From the NCBI RefSeq assembly GCF_000314005.1, contig NZ_JH980292.1, positions 2,824,779 to 2,888,778 on the forward strand: 64,000 nt of DNA, given 5' to 3'. The position numbers and the translations under genes were made by a program. The stretch is from Spirulina subsalsa PCC 9445. Lineage in GTDB: Bacteria; Cyanobacteriota; Cyanobacteriia; Cyanobacteriales; Spirulinaceae. The notes below the pieces were generated by a model, which had not been told where the DNA came from, made no database searches, and worked only from the letters and a program-made list of their open reading frames with translations. Shown in pieces: positions 44,303 through 54,900 of the stretch. Positions within the stretch are counted from its first letter, which is position 1. Every line of letters starts with the position of its first letter.

Positions 44303-45385
44303 TCAAGGGCAACAAGGGGAGGGAAAGACGGGATTGCTGTGTAGACTTTGGCGAAAGGTCAGGACTAACTCGTTGAGTTCGTCCATGTTAATTAAAAAGG
44401 CATCGTGGCCGTGGGGGGAGTGCAGCCAAGCGAGTTGGGCGTTGGGGATGAGTTCGGCGAGTTCCTGTTGTTCTACGGGGGGGTAGAGGATATCGGAATC
44501 AATGCCGACGATTAGGGTGGGGTGAGGAATGCTGCGCAAGAGGGTTTCATAATCTTGGTCAGGACGGGCTAAGTTATGATGATCCATGGCGCGACTGAGA
44601 GTGATGTAGGTGTTGGCATCAAAGCGTTCTACTAATTTATCGCCTTGGTATTTCAGGTAATGGGCGATCGCAAATTCTTCTGCTTGTTCGTTACGGGCAA
44701 AGCGAATCGAGTAATTCCCCCAAGAACGATAGGTACTCATGGCAATCATCCGCGCCACTTTTAAGCCCTGTTTGGGGGGAGCATCGGGGGAATAATGCCC
44801 CCCTTGCCAGAGTGGATCGGTATAAATGGCTTGACGTTGGGCTTCACTCCAGCCAATGCACCAAGCGGAATGTCGCCCGGAGGCGGCAATGGGTGCGATC
44901 GCCTTTACCCAATCGGGATAACAGGCCGCCCACTCCAACACCTGCATCCCCCCCAAAGATCCCCCAATCACCAAACGGAGCGATCGCACCCCCAATTCCT
45001 CCAACAAGCGCGCCTGCAAATGCACCATATCCCGCACCGTAATTTCCGGAAACTCCACCCCATAGGCTTTTCCCGTCCTCGGATTAACAGAAGTCGGCCC
45101 CGTCGTGCCGTAACAACTGCCCAAAATATTGCTACAAATCAAAAAATCCCGGGTCGGGTCTAATGCCTTCCCTGGCCCCAGCAAAGGCTGCCACCACGCC
45201 TCCAAATCCGCCCAGCCCGTGAACGCATGGCAGATCAACACCCCATTATCCCGCGACTCGTTTAAATGGCCCCAAGTCCGATAGGCCACCTGCACCTCGG
45301 GCAACTCCCCCCCTAACACCAAGGGGAAAGGGCGGGAGGAAGAATAAAACTGGGTTTGGGGAGAGATTAGCTGTTGATAATTCAT
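44303..45385 (-). CDS. metX: homoserine O-acetyltransferase MetX
   Basis: From ATG 45385, 360 residues; the upstream in-frame start adds nine unlikely residues. Alpha/beta hydrolase fold: GVLICHAFTGWAD, the FLICSNILGSCYGTTGP stretch typical of MetX, nucleophile elbow LVIGGSLGGMQVLEWA, acid GIDSDILYP, His HSPHGHDAFL. It acetylates homoserine, making the substrate of MetY encoded just upstream on the same strand. The pair forms a direct-sulfhydrylation route to homocysteine. Confidence 0.95.
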   Translation of the reverse strand: MNYQQLISPQTQFYSSSRPFPLVLGGELPEVQVAYRTWGHLNESRDNGVLICHAFTGWADLEAWWQPLLGPGKALDPTRDFLICSNILGSCYGTTGPTSVNPRTGKAYGVEFPEITVRDMVHLQARLLEELGVRSLRLVIGGSLGGMQVLEWAACYPDWVKAIAPIAASGRHSAWCIGWSEAQRQAIYTDPLWQGGHYSPDAPPKQGLKVARMIAMSTYRSWGNYSIRFARNEQAEEFAIAHYLKYQGDKLVERFDANTYITLSRAMDHHNLARPDQDYETLLRSIPHPTLIVGIDSDILYPPVEQQELAELIPNAQLAWLHSPHGHDAFLINMDELNELVLTFRQSLHSNPVFPSPCCP

Positions 45386-45553
45386 GGCTGGAGTAGAACG
45401 CAATCGGCACAATGGAGCAAGGAGAAGGAAAACTAGGGAGGACTGAGGATAGTGACGCTAATTCATCTTAGCGATTTCTCCCCGGCTTTTCTCCCCCCTT
45501 TTCTACAAAACGCTACGCGAACAGGGTTCTGGGGGCATCTGCGTCCGGAAGAC

Positions 45554-47390
<1,837 letters not shown>

Positions 47391-48056
47391 ATGATGTCTT
47401 CTCACCCCCTGCAAAACCTCCTGTTTGGTCTGACGGCAACTGGTGCGATCGCCTTAATCGGTTCCGGCAGTGCTTCGGGGCAAACGGTGTTAAGTTCCTT
47501 CTCCACAGGAGGCGCGGATATGGACGGAATGGAAATCACCGTCAACTGGTTGGGAGGGGGATCAGAAACCCAAATCTGGGGAACGACAGGATACAATGCT
47601 GGGGGGGCTTTTGGTCGGGATTGGTCTTTGTCTTTTGTCGGAAGTAGCACCTTTGGCATTCCTTGGAACTTTACGAATGCCGGGGCTAGCATTGCCTCGT
47701 TAATCATTCATGGTGTCCCCGGAAACACGGTCTTTGATACCCACTGGCCAACGTTCCCCGGCACTCCCGGATCGGCTAATGGTTGGACGTTTCAACCCAT
47801 TTCAGGTCAAGTTCCCACGGAGTTTGAATATGGGACTCCCATTGATATTTCGGTGGGGGATGTTTTTGGATCGTTGTCTCTGTTTTGGGACGAGGGTTTC
47901 ACTGGGACACTACGCTTTTATGCGGATACGGATAATGGGACGATCGATAATCCGGTGACTCCCCTGGTGACTTCTCCTCAATCGGTGCCAGAACCTTCAC
48001 TATTATTGGGATTGTTTACCTTGGGGGTTATGGGAACTGTGAGGCGCAAATCCTAA
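47391..48056 (+). CDS. PEP-CTERM sorted secreted protein
   Basis: A 221-residue exported protein: signal (NLLFGLTATGAIALIGSGSASGQ), a body rich in Gly/Thr/Trp (WLGGGSETQIWGTTGYNAGG, SLFWDEGFTGTLRFYADTDNG), and sorting tail SVPEPSLLLGLFTLGVMGTVRRKS. Function of the body unknown. It is the third PEP-CTERM gene in the window. Its tail lies just before a MITE-like element. Confidence 0.86.
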   Translation: MMSSHPLQNLLFGLTATGAIALIGSGSASGQTVLSSFSTGGADMDGMEITVNWLGGGSETQIWGTTGYNAGGAFGRDWSLSFVGSSTFGIPWNFTNAGASIASLIIHGVPGNTVFDTHWPTFPGTPGSANGWTFQPISGQVPTEFEYGTPIDISVGDVFGSLSLFWDEGFTGTLRFYADTDNGTIDNPVTPLVTSPQSVPEPSLLLGLFTLGVMGTVRRKS

Positions 48057-48076
48057 TATTGGGAATAGGGCATAAT

Positions 48077-48234
48077 TAGGGCTTGCTGAATAAGTCCGAG
48101 AGTTGGGGAATCGGGAGTCGGGAGTCGGGAGTCGGGAATAGGCAATCGTGCCAGTTTTAGATGATCTGTTCCCTGTTAAGAGTTCCCTGTTCCCTTGTTG
48201 AGCCTAGCATAGGCGTGTTATTCAGCAGACCCTA
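48077..48234. mobile_element. MITE-like element, copy C (158 bp)
   Basis: Ends TAGGGCTTGCTGAATAA (48077-48093) and TTATTCAGCAGACCCTA (48218-48234). Interior as copy A but with extra GGGAGTC units, which accounts for the length difference. Flanks read AAT/AAT, compatible with insertion at a TA-containing target. 48235-48443 holds further repeat shared, inverted, with ~36900-37080. Confidence 0.8.
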
Positions 48235-48443
48235 ATTAGGGAACAGGGTAATAGGGAGTCGGGAAAATCCGGTTGTGTCCAAAATTAGGGAACGGGGAAC
48301 AATGCACAGAAGCTTAACTTGTTAAAGTTGCCGATTCCCTAATCCCTATTCCCTAGTCGTTATCAATTTGTGAAGTTATTGTGATCAGGGCTGGCATCTG
48401 ACAGATCAGGGTGGCAGAATGAAAAAAATTATCACTCCTGCTC

Positions 48444-51400
48444 ATGAACGATGCTCCTGAACCTTTTTCCTCTAGGTTTCCTGCCTATATTGAACGGGGC
48501 GGTGAACAGTCTTTTTTACAACCTTATATTCTCCGAGGAACGAATTTTTACGGGTTCTTTTTGCAGGGGAGTTTGAGTCATTTACAGGGGTTGTGCGATC
48601 GCTACTTGAACGCACCAAGTCAAGGTCAGTTAGAATACCGCCCGTTGAGTCCCTACGTTTTACTCAGTTTTGACCGCATTGCTCACATTACCTCAACGGA
48701 AGCCCCAGACCAAGAAAAGGGGTTTTTCTCGGAACAGGGGGAGGTGATTATTTGGGTTCCGGTGATGGCCGGACATTCCTGGGGCAAGGGTTTTATTGTG
48801 GATCATCTGGCTGTATTTATCCCCTATATTTTCGTCAATAACTCCCCTGCCTTAGTTTCAGGGCGTGAGGTCTACGGTTTCCCGAAACAGTGGGGGTGGA
48901 TTGATTTCCCCCAAGATCCCAACGAGATGGGTCGTTTTACCCTAGAAGCGGTGGCTTGGGACACCTTTAGCCCCGAAAGTGCAGGCCGTCGTCAGCCCAT
49001 TCTCTCGATTACACCCACTTCATCGGGTCAAGGCGATCGCACCTGGTCTTCTCTGACCACCATCAGCCAAGATATTCTCACCCTACTACTCCCCCAAGGG
49101 CTTAACCTACCGGGAATTGACCTGCCCCGCCATTTACTCGAAAACTTTCTGACACGGTCTTTTAATACCGTCTTCCTCAAACAGTTTCGGGATGGGACAG
49201 ATGGCCGTCAAGCCTGTTATCAGGCCATTATTGAAGCCCCCACCCAACTAGAACACCTGCACAATGGGAAATTATTGGGCGATCGCTTTCTCGTCACCCT
49301 TCCCCCCCTCGCCAGTCATCCCATCGCCCAAGATTTAGGCCTACAAGCCGATCCCAACCTTCCTCCGAACCAATTTCTCGCCCATTTGCCCTTCTGGTTA
49401 AACTTCGACTTCAGCCTTAAAAACGGTCAAGTCCTCTGGCAAGCAGACAACAATCCACCCCCCCAAAAACAAAAAATCGCCGTCCTCGGAGGCGGCCTCG
49501 GTTCCCTGACCACCGTCTTTGAACTCACCGAACAACCCGACTGGCAGCGTTACTATGAGATCACCGTCTATCAAATGGGCTGGCGACTAGGCGGCAAAGG
49601 GGCAAGCGGTCGCAATATGACCCCCCACAGCCCAGAACAAGAGCCCGATTACCGCATCCAAGAACACGGCTTTCATATCTTTTTTGGTTTCTATGAAAAC
49701 GCCTTTCGCCTGATGGATCGGTGTTATCAAGCCCTAGGAGACGATGGCCCCTTTGATACAGTCAGCGATGCTTTTAAGCCACACAACTATATTGTGCTGG
49801 AAGAATATATAGAGGGGAAATGGTACCCTTGGCAACTGAACTACCCCAGCAATGATTTAGTGCCGTGGCAAGGGGGCGGTATAGGGTCTTACTGGGACTA
49901 TATCCGCACCGCCTTAATCTTCGCCTATGAACTCTTGACCCACTCCCCCAAACTTCAAGATTCCTCACCCGACAATCCCCCGCCCCAAACCCTTTGGGAA
50001 CACTTACAACAGGAACTTGAACGGGGATGGGAGACATTCAGCCAACTGCCAGAACTCCTCGGAATTACCCTCGCTGAAATAGACCTCACCCTAGACAGTA
50101 GTTTTCTTTTACTCGCCATTCAAGCCCTAGAAACCCTGCCCCAAGATTGCCCCCTAGGTCGCATTGAACCCCTGTTACTCTTTTGTTTAGAACAGTCTCA
50201 GACCCGTTTAGAAGCCCGTCTCGCCAAGATTGCCCAAGGAGAAGACCCCGAAACGCGGCGCAATTTAATCATTACCAACTTTACCCAAACCGTAATCCGA
50301 GGGCTAATTTTAGATAATGCCTTAGACGGGGAAGCCTTCAATGACCTAGACAACATTGATTTTGCCCAGTGGTTAAAAAAACATGGCGCATGGGAAATGA
50401 CCCTTAACTCCCCCCTCGTCCGTTCCATGTACGACCTCCTCTTTGCCTTTAAAGGGGGCATCAACACCCCAGAAAACCAAGCATTAGGCACCGCGGCCGC
50501 CCTCCGTTGGGTGATTCGTATGAATTTGACCTATAACGGCGCGGTGATGTGGAAAATGCAGGCAGGGATGGGGGATACAATTTTCGCCCCCCTCTATCAA
50601 GTTCTGAAGGAACGGGGGGTGCGTTTTGAGTTTTTCCATCGGGTGACTAATTTAGGCTTAGAAACCCAACAACCGGATCATATTGCAACCATCGATTTAG
50701 TGCGACAGGTGAATTTAAAACAACCCGCCGCAGGTTATGATCCCCTCATCCGGGTTAAACGCTTGCTCTGTTGGCCCGCAGAACCCCTATATGACCAGAT
50801 TCAGGAGGGGGAACAACTGAAAGCCCATGAGATTGATTTAGAGTCCTTCTGGAGCCCCTGGCCAACGCTACACACCGAGGAGAAGATCACCCTCAAGCGG
50901 GGGACAGATTTTGATTTAGTCCTGTTGGGGATTAGTTTAGGGGCGCTGCCCTATATTTGTCCGGAATTGCTGGCCGTGAGTGAGAAGTGGCGAAAGATGG
51001 TGCAGGAAATCCCCACCGTGACCACCCAAGGGGGGCAGTTATGGTTTAAGTCTACCCTAGCTCAATTAGGCTGGACAGATGCCAGTGCGGTGGTGGGAAC
51101 CTATGCGGAGCCCTTGGATACCTATGCCGATATGACCCATTTAATCCCCCAAGAAAACTGGAGTTCTGCACATTACCCCTATAGTTTGGCCTACTTTACC
51201 GGAACCATGCCAGACCCCGGTATCCCTCCGGCCGAGGATTATGATTTTCCCACTCAACAACAGGCGAAAATCAATCAGGCCGCGCTGGAGTTTTTAGAGG
51301 AAGCGGGGGCTTATCTTTGGCCCAAGGTGACACCTGCGGGAGAGTCAGAAGGTTTTAACTGGGATTTATTGGTGGACCCGCAGGGAGGGACAGGAAAAGC

Positions 51401-51689
51401 CCGTTTTGATGCCCAATTTTGGCGGATTAACATTACTCCAACGGAACGATATGTGATGTCAGTTCCCGGTAGTCAAGCTTATCGCCTCAATCCCGGAGAG
51501 TCCGGTTTTCATAACCTTTTCCTGACGGGGGATTGGGTGAATAACAGTTTAAATTCAGGGTGTGCGGAAGCAACGGTGATGGCCGGAATGTCGGCCGCTC
51601 AAGCCATTTTAGCTCAGGGGATGCCACAAGTTCAGGGTGTTTCGATTATTGGCCATTATCCTTGGCAGGGAACAGGGAATAGGGAATAG
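48444..51689 (+). CDS. fusion of an acetoacetate-decarboxylase-like domain and an FAD-dependent oxidoreductase
   Basis: A 1081-residue protein. Residues ~20-330 resemble acetoacetate decarboxylase: SPYVLLSFDRIAH, VIIWVPVM, and ALVSGREVYGFPKQW, where the family's Schiff-base Lys is kept but the second Lys is Gln. Residues ~340-1070 are an FAD/NAD-binding oxidoreductase of phytoene-desaturase/amine-oxidase type: IAVLGGGLGSLTTVFEL, MGWRLGGKGASGRN, EHGFHIFFGFYENAFRLM, and the end LFLTGDWVNNSLNSGCAEATVMAGM. The last few residues (GTGNRE) are encoded by minisatellite sequence. Substrate unknown; a lipid or isoprenoid is plausible. Confidence 0.83.
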   Translation: MNDAPEPFSSRFPAYIERGGEQSFLQPYILRGTNFYGFFLQGSLSHLQGLCDRYLNAPSQGQLEYRPLSPYVLLSFDRIAHITSTEAPDQEKGFFSEQGEVIIWVPVMAGHSWGKGFIVDHLAVFIPYIFVNNSPALVSGREVYGFPKQWGWIDFPQDPNEMGRFTLEAVAWDTFSPESAGRRQPILSITPTSSGQGDRTWSSLTTISQDILTLLLPQGLNLPGIDLPRHLLENFLTRSFNTVFLKQFRDGTDGRQACYQAIIEAPTQLEHLHNGKLLGDRFLVTLPPLASHPIAQDLGLQADPNLPPNQFLAHLPFWLNFDFSLKNGQVLWQADNNPPPQKQKIAVLGGGLGSLTTVFELTEQPDWQRYYEITVYQMGWRLGGKGASGRNMTPHSPEQEPDYRIQEHGFHIFFGFYENAFRLMDRCYQALGDDGPFDTVSDAFKPHNYIVLEEYIEGKWYPWQLNYPSNDLVPWQGGGIGSYWDYIRTALIFAYELLTHSPKLQDSSPDNPPPQTLWEHLQQELERGWETFSQLPELLGITLAEIDLTLDSSFLLLAIQALETLPQDCPLGRIEPLLLFCLEQSQTRLEARLAKIAQGEDPETRRNLIITNFTQTVIRGLILDNALDGEAFNDLDNIDFAQWLKKHGAWEMTLNSPLVRSMYDLLFAFKGGINTPENQALGTAAALRWVIRMNLTYNGAVMWKMQAGMGDTIFAPLYQVLKERGVRFEFFHRVTNLGLETQQPDHIATIDLVRQVNLKQPAAGYDPLIRVKRLLCWPAEPLYDQIQEGEQLKAHEIDLESFWSPWPTLHTEEKITLKRGTDFDLVLLGISLGALPYICPELLAVSEKWRKMVQEIPTVTTQGGQLWFKSTLAQLGWTDASAVVGTYAEPLDTYADMTHLIPQENWSSAHYPYSLAYFTGTMPDPGIPPAEDYDFPTQQQAKINQAALEFLEEAGAYLWPKVTPAGESEGFNWDLLVDPQGGTGKARFDAQFWRINITPTERYVMSVPGSQAYRLNPGESGFHNLFLTGDWVNNSLNSGCAEATVMAGMSAAQAILAQGMPQVQGVSIIGHYPWQGTGNRE

Positions 51690-51802
51690 GGAATGGGGAA
51701 TAGGGAATAGGGAATAGGTAATAGGGAATAGGGAATAGGTAATAGGGAATAGGTAATAGGTAATAGGGAATAGGGAATGGGGAATAGGGAATAGGGGTAA
51801 TA
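51666..51802. repeat. GGGAATA minisatellite overlapping the end of the fusion gene
   Basis: About 19 units of GGGAATA/GGTAATA/GGGAATG. The array supplies the last codons and the stop of the fusion gene and then continues toward the giant kinase gene. It is followed by four tandem copies of CTCCCCTG near 51822-51850. Confidence 0.88.
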
Positions 51803-51911
51803 AGTCTTAATTCCCCCTCTCTCCCCTGCTCCCCTGCTCCCCTGCTCCCCTGCTCCCTCTCCCCGAACTTCCCCCTTTTGCACACAACTCAAATTGAATT
51901 GATATTAAACC

Positions 51912-54900
51912 ATGCAACACAAAACTCTGACCCACTATACCATCACCTCTGAACTGAGCATCGGCACCAAAAACCTGATCTATCGAGGTCATCGCAACAA
52001 AGATCAAGTTCCCGTGATTGTCAAAGTTCCAAAAGCTGAATATCCCTCCCTGCGGGAGATTGCCAAGTTAAAGCATGAGTACGAAATCATGCAGGGGTTA
52101 ACCTTAAATCATGTGGTGCAACCCTTGGGTTTAGAAAAGTACAATCACGGGTTAGCCTTAATTTTAGAGGACTTTGGGGGACAGTCCTTGTATGATGTTA
52201 TTGCCCAACAAGGCCCCCTCTCCGTTGAGGTTTTTCTGTCAATTGCGATCGCCATTACCAACAGTCTCAGCGAAATTCACCAACACCGCATCATTCACAA
52301 AGATATTAAACCCTCCAATATTATTGTAAATTTAGCCACCCAAGACCTTAAAATCACTGACTTTGGTATTTCTTCCCTCTTATCCAGCGAAAATCAAGGC
52401 ATCAGTACCCCCAACGCTTTAGAAGGTACCCTCGCTTATCTCTCCCCCGAACAAACGGGACGCATGAACCGACTAATTGATTACCGCACCGATTTTTACT
52501 CTCTCGGTATCACTTTCTATGAACTCTTAACGGGAGAACTCCCTTTTGATAGTCTTGATCCTATTGAACTAATTCACGCTCATTTAGCCAAAGAACCCCC
52601 CAATCCGACAACCCTTAATCCGCAAATTCCCCCCGTTATTAGCAACATTATTTTAAAATTATTAGCTAAGAATGCCGAAGATCGGTATCAAACCGCCATT
52701 GCGTTGAAACAGGATCTGCTCAAATGCTCGCAGCAGTGGCAGGAGAGGCAACAGATTGAAGATTTTGCGATCGCCCAAAACAACATCTCGGATCAATTCC
52801 AAATTCCGCAAAAACTCTATGGTCGTGAAGCAGAAGTTAAAACCCTCCTCCAAGCCTTTGAAATTGCCAGCTTTGGTCACACCGAATTAATGTTAGTCAG
52901 TGGCTATTCTGGCATCGGCAAATCCTCCCTCGTCCATGAAATTCACAAGCCTATTGTTAAACGCAAGGGTTTTTTTATTAGCGGCAAATTTGACCAATTT
53001 AAACGCAATATTCCCTATGCTTCTTTAATTGAAGCCTTCCAAGAACTGGTTCAACAACTATTAACCGAAACCGAAGATAAAATTGAGCAATGGAAGCAAA
53101 AACTGCTGAAGGCTTTAGGTCAAAATGGAGCCGTCATCATTGACGTTATCCCCGAAGTAGAATTAATCATTGGCCCTCAGCCCCCCGTCCCTCATCTTGG
53201 CCCCACAGAATCTCAAAACCGCTTTAATTTAGTCTTTCAAAAGTTTATTGCTGTCTTTACCCAAGCAGAACACCCCCTCGTTATCTTCTTAGATGATTTA
53301 CAGTGGGCAGACTCTCCCTCCCTTAAATTTCTTAACCTTTTAGTCACCAATCCTGAAAGCCGTTATTTACTCATTATTGGGGCGTATCGAGACAATGAAG
53401 TTAGCCCATCTCATCCCCTAATGTTAACCCTTCATGCCATTGAAGAAAGCGAAGTTATAGTTAAAACAATTGAAGTAAAACCGCTTGACTTAGACACAAC
53501 AAACAAGCTAATTAGTGACACATTATATCGACCAACAGAGGACACCTTAGAACTCGCTCAACTTTGCCATAATAAAACGGGTGGAAATCCCTTCTTTTTG
53601 ACCCAACTCTTGAAATCTTTGTACAGTGAAGAACTTTTTTATTTCGACTACATTAACGGTCAATGGAATTGGGATGTCGCAGCCATTCGTCAGTGTGACA
53701 TTACCGAAAATGTCGTTGATTTAATGATTAACAAACTCAGGAAGCTGCCAGCCACCACTCAGGAAAGTTTAAAACTCGCCTCCTGCATCGGGAATCGTTT
53801 TAGTTTACACATTTTAGCCACCGTCAGTGAGCAATCCTTACCCGAAGTTGCCAACTCCCTCTGGGATGCCTTACAAGAGGGCTTTATTATCCCTTCTAGT
53901 GATACTTATAGAATTCCCTTACTGTGGCAAAAAATAGAGGAAGTAGACAAAATCTCTGTCGATTACCGCTTCCTCCATGACCGAGTACAACAAGCTGCTT
54001 ATACCCTGATTCCTGAATCAGAAAAAGCCATCACTCACCTCAAAATGGGTCGCTTACTACTGAAACAAGTGACCAACCTTGAGGAAGACGAAAAACTATT
54101 TGATATTGTCAACCATTTAAACGCAGGGTCGGCTTTAATTGAAGAAGACAAGGAGAAACATCATTTAGCCTCTTTAAATCTCGTTGCCGGTCAAAAAGCT
54201 AAAGATTCCACAGCCTACGAACCCGCCTTAAAATACTTCTCTTCTGGGTTAGTCTATTTAGGTGATAATGCTTGGCAAATGGATTATGATTTAGCCTTTA
54301 ATTTATATCAAGAACGCTCAGAATGTGAATATTTATGTGGCAATTTTGAAACAGCAGAAAATTTATTTGATCTCATTATTACCCAAGCAAAAACGAGTTT
54401 AGAAAAAGCGCAAGTTCAAATTGTCCGCCTTGCCCTATATGACAATACAGGCAAGTTTGTTGAAAATATTCGTCTAGCGTCTCAAACCCTTGAGGTATTT
54501 GGCTTAAATATACCCACTGGAGGAGATGATATTCCCCCGGCTTTTGAGGCAGAACTCACAGTTTATCGGGAAAATTTAGCAAAACATAAAATTCCTGAAC
54601 TTGCATTAATTCCAGATAATACAAACCCAGAAATTGAGATTTGTATGAATGTCTTGATGAATATGACAGGCCCAGCTTATTTCACCAATCAAGACTTACT
54701 GGCTTTAATTACTCTTAAAATGGTGAATTTATCGATAGAATACGGCAATTCGGAAGCTTCCGCTCATGGTTATGCCTTTTGGGGAATTGTGGCAGGTTCT
54801 CGACTCTTAGAGTACGAAAATGGCTATGAATTTGGGCAATTAGCCTTAAAAATGAATGAAAAGTTCCACACCGCTAACCTGACTTGTAAAGTCTTTAACT

